Made by a program: the position numbers and the translations under genes. Below the pieces are notes generated by a model that was given only the letters and a program-made list of their open reading frames with translations, made no database searches and was not told the origin of the DNA. Shown in pieces: positions 8,526-16,886 of a DNA stretch of 64,000 nt; the first letter of the stretch is position 1, and each line of letters starts with the position of its first letter. The DNA comes from Streptomyces wedmorensis (GTDB lineage: Bacteria; Actinomycetota; Actinomycetes; Streptomycetales; Streptomycetaceae), in contig NZ_JNWK01000002.1 in NCBI RefSeq assembly GCF_000716445.1, positions 186,001 through 250,000 of the forward strand. The letters run 5' to 3'.

Positions 8526-9644
8526 GTGACCACAGCAAGGGGAGACCAGCCGCAACACGACGCCGGGGTCGACCCGTTGGTCTGCCTGCGCGAACCCACC
8601 GACCCCGACTGCGACGTCTTCCTGACGGGCACGGTCTTCCTCGACATCATCTTCACCGGCCTCGACAGCGCGCCCGTCCGCGGCACCGAGTCGTGGGCCC
8701 GCGGCATGGGCTCCAGCCCCGGCGGCGTCGCCAACATGGCCACCGCCCTCGCCCGCCTCGGTCTGCGCACCTCCCTCGCCGCCGCCTTCGGCGACGACCA
8801 CTACGGCGAGTACTGCTGGGACGCCCTGGAGCAGGGCGAGGGCATCGACCTCTCGCTCTCCCGCACGGTCCCCGGCTGGCACTCCCCGGTGACCGTCTCC
8901 ATGGCCTACGAGGGCGAGCGCACGATGGTCTCCCACGGCCACGAGGCCCCGCCGCTCGACGGCGCCCTGCCGGCCTACCCGCCGCACGCCCGCGCCGCCG
9001 TCGCCTCCCTCGTCCCCGGCCGCTCCGAGGACTGGGTCGCCCAGGCCGCCCGCGGCGGCGCCAAGGTCTTCGCCGACGTCGGCTGGGACGACACCGGCCG
9101 CTGGGACCTGGCCGGCCTCACCGACCTGGAGCACTGCGAGGCCTTCCTGCCCAACGCCGCCGAGGCCATGCGCTACACCCGCACCGACTGCCCCAGAGCT
9201 GCCGCCCGCGCCCTCGCCGACAAGGTCCGCTACGCCGTCGTCACCCTCGGCTCCGAGGGCGCCTACGCCGTCGACGGAGCCACCGGCGAGACCGCCGAGG
9301 TCCCCGCCATCCAGGTCGCCGCCCTCGACCCCACCGGCGCCGGGGACGTCTTCGTCGCCGGTTTCGTCACCGGCACCCTCGCCGACTGGCCGCTCGCCGA
9401 CCGCCTCGCCTTCGCCGGTCTGACCGCCGCCCTCTCCGTCCAGGAGTTCGGCGGCTCCCTCTCCGCGCCCACCTGGGGCGAGATCGCCGCCTGGTGGCAG
9501 CACGTCCAGGGGCACGCCCGGCAGGACCCCGAGGCGCTGCGCAGCCGGTACGCCTTCCTGGAGCGCCTCCTTCCGGTCCCCGCCCGCCCGTGGCCGCTGC
9601 GCCGGGCCGTGCCGACGATCGGCTTCCGGGCGGCCGCCTCGTAA
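8526..9644 (+). CDS. PfkB family carbohydrate kinase
   Basis: About 372 residues. It is a ribokinase-fold sugar or nucleoside kinase. The N-terminal PfkB region carries GSSPGGVANMATALARLG, and the C-terminal signature contains DPTGAGDVFVAGF with the catalytic Asp of GAGD. The GTG at 8526 has a GAGGAG site six bases upstream and is preferred; an in-frame ATG at 8496 would add ten residues. The C-terminal 60 residues after the kinase fold are unusual in being basic and Arg/Pro rich. The substrate cannot be named from sequence. Confidence 0.87.
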   Translation: MTTARGDQPQHDAGVDPLVCLREPTDPDCDVFLTGTVFLDIIFTGLDSAPVRGTESWARGMGSSPGGVANMATALARLGLRTSLAAAFGDDHYGEYCWDALEQGEGIDLSLSRTVPGWHSPVTVSMAYEGERTMVSHGHEAPPLDGALPAYPPHARAAVASLVPGRSEDWVAQAARGGAKVFADVGWDDTGRWDLAGLTDLEHCEAFLPNAAEAMRYTRTDCPRAAARALADKVRYAVVTLGSEGAYAVDGATGETAEVPAIQVAALDPTGAGDVFVAGFVTGTLADWPLADRLAFAGLTAALSVQEFGGSLSAPTWGEIAAWWQHVQGHARQDPEALRSRYAFLERLLPVPARPWPLRRAVPTIGFRAAAS

Positions 9645-9749
9645 ATCCCTTCGACCCGTCGCCGGCAAGTCGTAGGCTTGGAGGCCGAGAGGTTGTCGAG
9701 CGGCGAGAACCCCGCAGCGGGAGGTATCCGCAGGCCACAGTGCCGGCCC

Positions 9750-10796
9750 ATGACTCAGACACCCACAGCCCACAACGGCGCGGCCCGCGACGGCGCGCCC
9801 GGTCAGGCCCGCGCCCAGTTCACGGTCCCCGCCAAGCACCCGATGGTGAGCCTCCTCGGCTCCGGTGACGCGCTGCTCCGCGTCATCGAGCAGTCGTTCC
9901 CGGCCGTGGACATCCATGTCCGGGGCAACGAGGTCAGCGCGGTCGGAGACGCGACGGACGTCGCGCTGATCCAGCGCCTGTTCGACGAGATGATGCTGGT
10001 GCTCCGCACCGGTCAGCCGATGACGGAGGACGCAGTGGAACGCTCGATCGCCATGCTCAGGGCGAGCGGGAACGGTTCGGCGGAGGGCGGCGAGGAGACT
10101 CCCGCCGAGGTGCTCACGCAGAACATCCTCTCCAGCCGGGGCCGCACGATCCGACCCAAGACGCTCAACCAGAAGCGGTACGTCGACGCGATCGACAAGC
10201 ACACGATCGTCTTCGGCATCGGCCCCGCCGGTACCGGAAAGACCTACCTCGCCATGGCCAAGGCGGTCCAGGCCCTGCAGTCGAAGCAGGTCACCCGGAT
10301 CATCCTGACCCGGCCCGCCGTCGAGGCGGGCGAGCGCCTGGGCTTCCTGCCCGGCACGCTCTACGAGAAGATCGACCCGTACCTGCGCCCGCTCTACGAC
10401 GCCCTGCACGACATGCTCGACCCCGACTCGATCCCCAAGCTCATGGCGAACGGGACGATCGAGGTCGCGCCGCTGGCGTACATGCGCGGCCGGACGCTGA
10501 ACGACGCGTTCATCATCCTCGACGAGGCGCAGAACACGAACCCCGAGCAGATGAAGATGTTCCTCACCCGCCTCGGCTTCGACTCGAAGATCGTCATCAC
10601 CGGTGACGTCACCCAGGTCGACCTGCCGAACGGGACGAAGAGCGGTCTGCGGCAGGTCCGCGACATCCTGGACGGCGTCCAGGACGTCCACTTCTCGACG
10701 CTCACGTCGCAGGATGTCGTCCGGCACAAGCTCGTCGGCCGTATCGTCGACGCGTACGAGCTGTACGACAGCCGAAACGGCCGCAACGGGAAGTAG
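9750..10796 (+). CDS. phoH: PhoH-like ATPase
   Basis: 348-residue P-loop ATPase of the PhoH/PhoL type, linked to RNA metabolism. Walker A is GPAGTGKT (about 158-165) and Walker B is IILDEAQN. There is a substrate-recognition loop [17 protein letters not shown]. The N-terminus has a KH-like stretch ([15 protein letters not shown]). YbeY follows after 11 bases and the CorC-like gene after that, a conserved phoH-ybeY-corC order in many bacteria. The ATG at 9750 is used because the reading frame upstream is low-complexity. Confidence 0.93.
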   Translation: MTQTPTAHNGAARDGAPGQARAQFTVPAKHPMVSLLGSGDALLRVIEQSFPAVDIHVRGNEVSAVGDATDVALIQRLFDEMMLVLRTGQPMTEDAVERSIAMLRASGNGSAEGGEETPAEVLTQNILSSRGRTIRPKTLNQKRYVDAIDKHTIVFGIGPAGTGKTYLAMAKAVQALQSKQVTRIILTRPAVEAGERLGFLPGTLYEKIDPYLRPLYDALHDMLDPDSIPKLMANGTIEVAPLAYMRGRTLNDAFIILDEAQNTNPEQMKMFLTRLGFDSKIVITGDVTQVDLPNGTKSGLRQVRDILDGVQDVHFSTLTSQDVVRHKLVGRIVDAYELYDSRNGRNGK

Positions 10797-10807
10797 CGAC
10801 AAGCACC

Positions 10808-11305
10808 ATGTCGATCGACGTCAACAACGAGTCCGGTACCGAGGTCGACGAGCAGGCGATCCTCGACATCGCCCGCTACGCGCTCGCGCGCATGCGCATC
10901 CACCCGCTCTCCGAGCTCTCGGTGATCGTCGTGGACGCGGAGGCGATGGAGCAGCTCCACATCCAGTGGATGGACCTGCCGGGTCCGACGGACGTCATGT
11001 CCTTCCCGATGGACGAGCTTCGCCCGCCGTCGAAGGACGACGAGGAGCCCCCGCAGGGGCTCCTCGGCGACATCGTGCTCTGCCCCGAGGTCGCCACCCA
11101 GCAGGGCAAGGACGCGCCGACCGAGCACTCCATGGACGAGGAGCTCCAGCTCCTCACCGTCCACGGCGTGCTGCACCTCCTCGGGTACGACCACGAGGAG
11201 CCGGACGAGAAGGCCGAGATGTTCGGCCTCCAGGCGGCGATCGTCGACGGCTGGCGCGCGGAGAAGGGCCTCACGGGCCCGTCCCCGGCGCCGACCGTCT
11301 CCTGA
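10808..11305 (+). CDS. ybeY: Endoribonuclease YbeY
   Basis: 165-residue single-strand endoribonuclease needed for 16S rRNA 3'-end maturation and ribosome quality control. The zinc-binding [11 protein letters not shown] motif (about residues 118-128) is intact. The DVMSFPMDE segment is also typical. It lies between phoH and the CorC-like gene with short gaps, the usual arrangement. Confidence 0.95.
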   Translation: MSIDVNNESGTEVDEQAILDIARYALARMRIHPLSELSVIVVDAEAMEQLHIQWMDLPGPTDVMSFPMDELRPPSKDDEEPPQGLLGDIVLCPEVATQQGKDAPTEHSMDEELQLLTVHGVLHLLGYDHEEPDEKAEMFGLQAAIVDGWRAEKGLTGPSPAPTVS

Positions 11306-11309
11306 CCCC

Positions 11310-12605
11310 GTGGACGTGTCGCTGATCCTCGGCGCCGTCGCGCTGGTCATCGTGGCCTGGCTCGCCGCCTGCGCCGAGGCGGGCCTCGCCCGCGTCTCCA
11401 CCTTCCGCGCCGCCGAGGCCGTACGGTCCGGGCGGCGCGGGGCCGAGAAGCTCGCGCAGGTCGCCGCCGACCCGACCCGCTACCTCAACGTGGCGCTGCT
11501 CGTCCGCGTCGCCTGCGAGATGGCGGCCGGCGTCCTCGTCACGTACGCCTGCCTCGAGGCCTTCCCGGAGACCTGGGAGGCGCTGCTCGTCGCGATCGCC
11601 GTCATGGTCCTCGTCTCGTACGTGGCCGTCGGCGTCTCGCCGCGCACCATCGGCCGCCAGCACCCGCTGAACACGGCGACCGCCGCCGCGTACGTGCTCC
11701 TCCCGCTGGCCCGGATCATGGGCCCGATCCCGCAGCTGCTGATCCTCATCGGCAACGCGCTGACCCCGGGCAAGGGCTTCCGCAAGGGCCCCTTCGCCTC
11801 CGAGGCCGAGCTGCGGGCCATGGTCGACCTCGCCGAGCAGGAGTCGCTGATCGAGGACGAGGAGCGCCGCATGGTGCACTCCGTCTTCGAGCTGGGCGAC
11901 ACCCTCGTGCGCGAGGTGATGGTGCCGCGCACGGACCTCGTCTGCATCGAGCGGTACAAGACGATCCGTCAGGCGCTCACGCTCGCGCTGCGCTCCGGCT
12001 TCTCCCGGATCCCGGTCACCGGCGAGAACGAGGACGACATCGTCGGCATCGTCTACCTGAAGGACCTGGTCCGCAAGACGCACATCAACCGCGACTCCGA
12101 GGCGGACCTGGTGTCGACCGCGATGCGGCCCGCCGCCTTCGTCCCGGACACCAAGAACGCGGGCGACCTGCTGCGCGAGATGCAGCAGGAGCGCAACCAC
12201 GTCGCCGTCGTCATCGACGAGTACGGCGGCACGGCCGGCATCGTCACCATCGAGGACATCCTGGAGGAGATCGTCGGCGAGATCACCGACGAGTACGACC
12301 GGGAGCTGCCGCCCGTCCAGGACCTCGGCGAGGGCCGCCACCGGGTCACCGCCCGGCTCGACATCGGCGACCTCGGCGAGCTGTACGGCCTGGGCCCCGA
12401 CGAGTACGACGACGAGGACGTGGAGACCGTCGGCGGCCTGCTCGCCAAGGCGCTCGGCCGCGTCCCGATCGCCGGCGCCAAGGCGGTCGTGGAACTGCCC
12501 GACGGCCGTTCGCTACGGCTGACGGCGGAGGCCCCCGCCGGCCGCCGGAACAAGATCGTCACCGTGCTGGTGGAACCCCTGGAACCGGAGGACGCACCGG
12601 AATGA
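11310..12605 (+). CDS. CNNM/CorC-type membrane protein (hemolysin family)
   Basis: 431 residues. The N-terminal DUF21 transmembrane domain (about 1-190, three to four helices) is followed by two CBS domains (EVMVPRTDLVCIE..., then ...GTAGIVTIEDILEEIVGEI) and a C-terminal CorC_HlyC domain. Members of the family are implicated in Mg2+ transport or homeostasis. The GTG at 11310 follows the ybeY stop by 4 bases. The stop overlaps the start of the mmcQ-like gene (ATGA). Confidence 0.9.
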   Translation: MDVSLILGAVALVIVAWLAACAEAGLARVSTFRAAEAVRSGRRGAEKLAQVAADPTRYLNVALLVRVACEMAAGVLVTYACLEAFPETWEALLVAIAVMVLVSYVAVGVSPRTIGRQHPLNTATAAAYVLLPLARIMGPIPQLLILIGNALTPGKGFRKGPFASEAELRAMVDLAEQESLIEDEERRMVHSVFELGDTLVREVMVPRTDLVCIERYKTIRQALTLALRSGFSRIPVTGENEDDIVGIVYLKDLVRKTHINRDSEADLVSTAMRPAAFVPDTKNAGDLLREMQQERNHVAVVIDEYGGTAGIVTIEDILEEIVGEITDEYDRELPPVQDLGEGRHRVTARLDIGDLGELYGLGPDEYDDEDVETVGGLLAKALGRVPIAGAKAVVELPDGRSLRLTAEAPAGRRNKIVTVLVEPLEPEDAPE

Positions 12606-12955
12606 CCCCCGACGAGCTGCGCACGCTCTGCCTGGACTTCAACGACGCCTCGGAGGAGTTCCCGTTCGGGCCGGACACCTCCGTCTTCAAGGTGGCCGGG
12701 AAGATGTTCGCGCTGTCGTGGCTCGACGGCGACCCGCTGCGGATCAACCTCAAGTGCGACCCGGACGACGCGGTACGGCTCCGCGAGGAGCACCCCGCGA
12801 TCGCCCCCGGCTATCACATGAACAAGCGGCACTGGAACACCGTGACCGTCGGAGAGCTCCCGGACCGGATGGTCCGGGAGCTCGTCGAGGACTCGTACGA
12901 CCTCGTCGTCGCCGGTCTGCCGAAGGCGGTACGGCTCCGCCTCGACCGCCCCTGA
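12602..12955 (+). CDS. MmcQ/YjbR family protein
   Basis: 117-residue small alpha/beta protein of the MmcQ/YjbR (CyaY-like fold) family. Characteristic segments are FPFGPDTSVFKVAGKMFA, INLKCDPDDA and the C-terminal HWNTV. The family is annotated as DNA-binding but its role is poorly defined. It is coupled to the CorC-like gene by an ATGA overlap and is convergent with the next MFS gene with a single base between stops. Confidence 0.88.
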   Translation: MTPDELRTLCLDFNDASEEFPFGPDTSVFKVAGKMFALSWLDGDPLRINLKCDPDDAVRLREEHPAIAPGYHMNKRHWNTVTVGELPDRMVRELVEDSYDLVVAGLPKAVRLRLDRP

Positions 12956-12956
12956 G

Positions 12957-14360
12957 TCAGGACCGGCGCCGCAGGCCGAGGCCGACGAGGACCGCGGTGC
13001 CGAGGACGATCGCCGCGTCCAGGGCGATGACCGTGCGGACACCGCCGTACAGGTCGGATCCCGTGGTCGCGAGCACGCCGAGCAGCGGGATGCCGACCGT
13101 GAGGCCGACCTGCTGGGTGGTGGTCACCAGACCGGTCGCCAGGCCCTGCTCCTCGTCCGGGACGCCGGAGGTGACGGTCAGGCCGTACGAGATGATCGCG
13201 CCCAGGTGGAACATGCAGGCCAGCGAGGCCGCGACCGTCGCGAGGACCGCCCCGGAGTCCCGTCCCACACCGAGGACCGCGGCCGTCAGCAGGCCCTGCC
13301 CGACGAGCGAGCCGACCAGGACGCGGCGGGTGCCGAGCCGGCCGATCACCTTCGGGGCGAGCGTGCCGGCCAGGATCGCGGCCAGGCCCTGCACACCGAA
13401 GACGAGGCCGGTGACGAACGCCGAGAGGTGCAGCGTCTCCTGGAGGTACAGGGTCAGGACGAAGACGACGGTCGACATCATCGCGAAGGTGACCAGGCCG
13501 CCCAGGTTGCCGAAGGCGACCGTCCGCCTCCGCAGCATCGGCAGCGAGACCAGCGGGGACGCGTGCCGGGACTCGACCCGCACGAAGACCGCGAGGAGCA
13601 CCACGCCCGCCACCAGGGTGACCAGCACGTCCGCGCCGCCGAAGCCGCGCTGGGCAGCCGTGGACAGCGCGTAGATCAGGGCGAGCAGGCCGCCGGTGAC
13701 GGTCACCGCGCCCGGCACGTCGAGCCGGGGCCGCTCCGGGGTGCGGGACTCGGGCAGCAGGCCCGGCGCCAGCGGCAGCACGATCAGCGTGAACAGGGCG
13801 AGCAGGCCCATCGTGGAGCGCCAGCCGAGGGTGTCGGTCATGACGCCGCCGAGCACCATGCCGACGGTGAAGCCGAGCGACAGCAGCGTGCCGGAGATGC
13901 CGAGCGCCCGGTCGCGCAGCGGCCCCTCGGGGAACGTGGTGGTCAGCAGCGACATGCCGGTGGGGACGATCGCGGCGGCACCGATGCCCTGGAGGGCGCG
14001 GCCGGTGAGGAACACCGCCGGGTTCCAGGCGAGGGTGGCGAGCAGCGAGGCGGCGCCGAAGAGCACGAGCCCGGCGAGGAACAGCCTCTTGCGCCCGTAG
14101 AGGTCGCCGATCCGGCCGAAGAGGAGCAGGAAGCCGCCGGACGGCAGGGCGAAGGCGGTGACGGCCCACTGGAGGGCGGACTGGCCGAGGCCGAGGTCGG
14201 CGCCGAGGACGGGCAGCGCCACGTTCAGGACGGAGAAGTCGAGCGCCACCATGAACTGGGCGGCGCACAGCACGAAGAGGATGAGCCGGGTGCGGCCGGT
14301 GAGCACCGGAGGAGCCGCGGGGGTGGTGGGGGCGGTCGGGGGAGAGGTCGTCGTTGCCAT
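12957..14360 (-). CDS. MFS drug transporter, DHA2-like
   Basis: 467 residues with about fourteen hydrophobic segments. The first helix carries LCAAQFMVALDFSVLNVALP and the next loop GRIGDLYGRKRLFL, both hallmarks of DHA2 drug:H+ antiporters. The ATG at 14360 is at the expected distance before TM1. It is divergent from an XRE-type regulator starting at 14473, the standard arrangement for a drug-inducible exporter. The substrate is unknown. Confidence 0.9.
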   Translation of the reverse strand: MATTTSPPTAPTTPAAPPVLTGRTRLILFVLCAAQFMVALDFSVLNVALPVLGADLGLGQSALQWAVTAFALPSGGFLLLFGRIGDLYGRKRLFLAGLVLFGAASLLATLAWNPAVFLTGRALQGIGAAAIVPTGMSLLTTTFPEGPLRDRALGISGTLLSLGFTVGMVLGGVMTDTLGWRSTMGLLALFTLIVLPLAPGLLPESRTPERPRLDVPGAVTVTGGLLALIYALSTAAQRGFGGADVLVTLVAGVVLLAVFVRVESRHASPLVSLPMLRRRTVAFGNLGGLVTFAMMSTVVFVLTLYLQETLHLSAFVTGLVFGVQGLAAILAGTLAPKVIGRLGTRRVLVGSLVGQGLLTAAVLGVGRDSGAVLATVAASLACMFHLGAIISYGLTVTSGVPDEEQGLATGLVTTTQQVGLTVGIPLLGVLATTGSDLYGGVRTVIALDAAIVLGTAVLVGLGLRRRS

Positions 14361-14472
14361 GCCCCCACCCTCGGCGTCCGGGAACAACGTTGGGGAGCGG
14401 GAACTTATCCTGTTGGTCGCACCACCAGGCACCGCCAGGCATCCACCATGCGTCCAGGGGGAGGAAGCACAC

Positions 14473-15360
14473 GTGGCCACCGTTCTCGAGAGCGCCGGAG
14501 CGAAGCGGCACCGACTCGGCGAACTGCGCGAGTTCCTGATGAGCCGTCGGGCGCGGGTCAGTCCGGCGGAGGCGGGGCTCCCGGACGGAGGGGCGCGCCG
14601 CCGCACTCCGGGCCTGCGCCGGGAGGAGGTCGCGGTCCTCGCGGGCGTCGGGGTCTCCTGGTACCAGTGGCTGGAGCAGGGCCGGGACATCACGGTGTCG
14701 TCGCAGGTCCTCGACTCGGTCGCGCGGGTGCTGCGGCTGAGCCCGGCGGAGCGGCGGCACCTGTACGTCCTGGCGGGACTGAACCCGCCTGCCCTGGAGG
14801 CGGCCCCGGAGGACCGGGACATGTGCGACGGGCTGCGGCGCCTGATCGACGCGTGGATGCCGTTCCCGGCGCACATCATGGACCGGTACTGGAACACGGT
14901 CATGTACAACGACGCGGCGGCGATCGTCCTCGGGATGCGGCCGGAGATCTCCCAGAACTGCATGATCGCGTTCTTCACCGACCCGCTGCACCGCGCCCGG
15001 GTGAGCCACTGGGAGGAGCTCGCGCCGAAGGTGGTCGCGCAGTACCGCTCGGCGTGCTCGGAGTACGAAGACGACGGCGGGTTCCGGGCGGTGATCGACG
15101 AGCTCAAGGAGTGCAGCGAGGAGTTCGTGGAGCTGTGGGAGCGGCGGGACGTCCTGCCGGGCGGCCAGAACCGCAAGGAGATGGAGCACCCGGTGGTCGG
15201 CACGCTCGTCGTCGAGTCGACGCAGCTCAGGGTCCCCGCCCGCCCCGACCTCGTCATCGTCATGCACACCCCGCTCCCGGAGGCCGACACCGCCGAGAAG
15301 CTGGAATGGCTGGTCTCGCCCGAGGGCCGGCGCGGCGCGATGTACCCGCTCGCGGGCTGA
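14473..15360 (+). CDS. XRE-family regulator with MmyB-like ligand domain
   Basis: 295-residue regulator. The N-terminal helix-turn-helix (LGELREFLMSRRARVSP, RTPGLRREEVAVLAGV, WYQWLEQGRD) is followed by an MmyB-like/PAS-type ligand-binding domain with MDRYWNTVMYNDAAA. The GTG at 14473 has GGGGAGGAAG just upstream. It is divergent from the DHA2 exporter and probably controls it. A second regulator of the same build lies at 47741, also divergent from a DHA2 exporter. Confidence 0.9.
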   Translation: MATVLESAGAKRHRLGELREFLMSRRARVSPAEAGLPDGGARRRTPGLRREEVAVLAGVGVSWYQWLEQGRDITVSSQVLDSVARVLRLSPAERRHLYVLAGLNPPALEAAPEDRDMCDGLRRLIDAWMPFPAHIMDRYWNTVMYNDAAAIVLGMRPEISQNCMIAFFTDPLHRARVSHWEELAPKVVAQYRSACSEYEDDGGFRAVIDELKECSEEFVELWERRDVLPGGQNRKEMEHPVVGTLVVESTQLRVPARPDLVIVMHTPLPEADTAEKLEWLVSPEGRRGAMYPLAG

Positions 15361-15369
15361 CCCCCGGGC

Positions 15370-15545
15370 GGCCGAGGGCCGAGACGGTCCCGCCCGGCGC
15401 CCGGGAAGGTCCGGCCGAGGGCCGAGACGGTCCCGCCTAGGGCCCGGGAAGGTCCGGCCGAGGGGCGAGACGGTCCGGGCGAGTGCCGAGACGGTCCGGC
15501 CCCCGGTCGCGCCGCCGGCCGGTCGAAGGTCGAGACGAGGTGGCC
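15370..15545. repeat. 43-bp tandem repeat, three copies plus decayed tail
   Basis: Copies of a unit beginning GGCCGAGGGCCGAGACGGTC start at 15370, 15413 and 15456, an exact 43-base period. The tail (15481-15545) keeps the GCCGAGACGGTCC core in diverged form. It fills most of the 237-base spacer between the XRE regulator and the cytidine deaminase-like gene. No gene is seen in this spacer. Confidence 0.8.
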
Positions 15546-15597
15546 GAGGACTGAGACGCCGGACGGCCGGGCGTGGGCCCCGACCTATGCTCGGGGC

Positions 15598-15960
15598 ATG
15601 ACACTCAGCAGCGAGCACGGCGACCTCGGCGCCGAGGACCTCAAGATCATCACCTTGGCGCGGAGCGCCCGCGCCCGCAACGGCGTGCCCGAGGGCGCGG
15701 CCGTGCGCGACGAGACGGGCCGGACGTACGTCGCCGGCACCGTGGAGCTGGAGTCGCTCAAGCTGAGCGCGCTGCGGACCGCGGTGGCCATGGCCGTGGC
15801 CAGCGGCGCCCAGTCCCTGGAGGCGGCGGCCGTCGTGTCGAACGCCGAGGCCGCCTCGGACGAGGACCGCGCCGCCGTACGGGACCTCGGCGGCCCCGGG
15901 ACCCCCGTCCTGCTCGCCGGCCCCGACGGGCGGCTGCGCACCGCTGTCACCGCCGGCTAG
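15598..15960 (+). CDS. Cytidine deaminase-like protein lacking zinc ligands
   Basis: 120 residues with the length and strand-helix order of a small cytidine deaminase. The segment TVELESLKLSALRTAVAMAV aligns with the family's N.E.AS....CAERTA helix, but the Cys-Ala-Glu is replaced by Ser-Ala-Leu, so both a zinc ligand and the catalytic glutamate are gone. There is no PC..C motif. It is therefore unlikely to deaminate cytidine. Codon use is normal, so it is not a pseudogene. In streptomycetes such a gene usually lies near era, which here starts 3.3 kb downstream. Confidence 0.75.
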   Translation: MTLSSEHGDLGAEDLKIITLARSARARNGVPEGAAVRDETGRTYVAGTVELESLKLSALRTAVAMAVASGAQSLEAAAVVSNAEAASDEDRAAVRDLGGPGTPVLLAGPDGRLRTAVTAG

Positions 15961-16201
15961 GTCCTGCCCCTCGGATCGTGCCGGGCTCGCGGCGCCTGGT
16001 CGCACGGCGCCCCCGAGGCATCGAGGACCCGGCCGCCCGCCGGGTCCTTGCGCGTTTGTGAAGGATCACCGCAACTTCTCTTGCCTTCCCCGGTCGTCTG
16101 CGCATCAATGGCATCGGTTCGCCTGACGGACCGTCGGATGTTCGCCAATCACGCAGTGCCCGCACCCCTGCGTTCTTCATCGGAAGGGGTACGAACTCGC
16201 C

Positions 16202-16681
16202 ATGAGAAGCAGAAGCACCTTAGGGACCGTCGCGGTCGTCAGCGGGGCGCTGGCGGCCGCCGGACTCGCCTTCGCGCCGACGGCCGGCGCCGTCGCTCCG
16301 GGCAGCGCCACGGCGACGTACGACTGCGGCAGCTGGGGCGGTGGCAGTGCCACCCTCACGGCCACGCAGAGCGGCACCGCCGCGACCATCACCGTCACCT
16401 CGGCCGTCACGACACCGATCCCGGTCGGTGCCGATACGATCAACGCCACGCTGACGATGGCCAAGGGCGGCGGCGGCACCCGGGTCTTCACCGGCAAGAA
16501 GAACCCGGCGCTCGGTGCCGGGCAGTCCGTCGTCATCGGCCCGCTGAGCGGGACCGTGGCCTCGGGCGACAGCCTCAACTCGTACTTCGCGGGGGTCGCC
16601 CTCAAGATGGTGATCTTCGGGGTCACGGTGAACTGTGACGCGCTGACGTCGCAGTCGCCCGGCCCGTTCGTCTTCAGCTGA
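16202..16681 (+). CDS. Secreted beta-rich protein, small
   Basis: 159 residues. It has a clear Sec signal peptide (MRSRSTLGTVAVVSG..., cleavage probably after AGA around residue 32). The mature part is Thr/Gly/Ser-rich and predicted as an all-beta domain with two cysteines (DCG and NCD). The FTGKKNPALGAG segment resembles the KKNPPVPGKG segment of the next protein, so the two appear to share a domain. Function unknown; it is the first gene of the secreted cluster. A hairpin follows the stop. Confidence 0.78.
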   Translation: MRSRSTLGTVAVVSGALAAAGLAFAPTAGAVAPGSATATYDCGSWGGGSATLTATQSGTAATITVTSAVTTPIPVGADTINATLTMAKGGGGTRVFTGKKNPALGAGQSVVIGPLSGTVASGDSLNSYFAGVALKMVIFGVTVNCDALTSQSPGPFVFS

Positions 16682-16696
16682 GCCCTCTCCACAAAG

Positions 16697-16725
16697 GACC
16701 GGTGTCGCCTTCGGTGGCACCGGTC
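16697..16725 (+). terminator. Hairpin after the small secreted protein gene
   Basis: Arms GACCGGTG (16697-16704) and CACCGGTC (16718-16725) with further pairing inside and a TTC loop. It lies 15 bases after the stop at 16681. It is GC-rich and lacks a long T run, as is common for Streptomyces terminators. Confidence 0.6.
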
Positions 16726-16789
16726 TCTGTCGTGTCCGCACCACCGTTGAGCTGGGGAAACGTCTCCCGTTCGTCGATCTTGACATTAT

Positions 16790-16804
16790 CTGATGGGTCA
16801 TCAG
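16790..16804. promoter_or_regulatory. Inverted repeat CTGATG-GGT-CATCAG beside a TTGACA -35-like site
   Basis: Perfect 6-base arms around GGT. A TTGACA hexamer lies at 16780-16785, and the repeat occupies the spacer and -10 region that would follow it. The site is about 80 bases upstream of the WxL-like gene start at 16887. This is the form of a repressor operator over a promoter. Confidence 0.5.
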
Positions 16805-16886
16805 TCAATGGGTCCCGATCCCATTGACTTCTCTCCGCCCGCAGCCGTCAATGGCGCCCACTCATCCCTCAGGAGGGGGCACACCC

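Noticed and set aside
15370..15545. CRISPR array or coding repeat at the 43-bp tandem repeat
   Set aside because: The units are contiguous with no spacers, and no frame gives a plausible protein.
12814..16005. 1063-codon open frame on the minus strand spanning the DHA2 gene and neighbours
   Set aside because: It is the out-of-frame opposite of real genes, with Arg/Pro-rich low-complexity translation and no family motif. High-GC DNA keeps such frames open.
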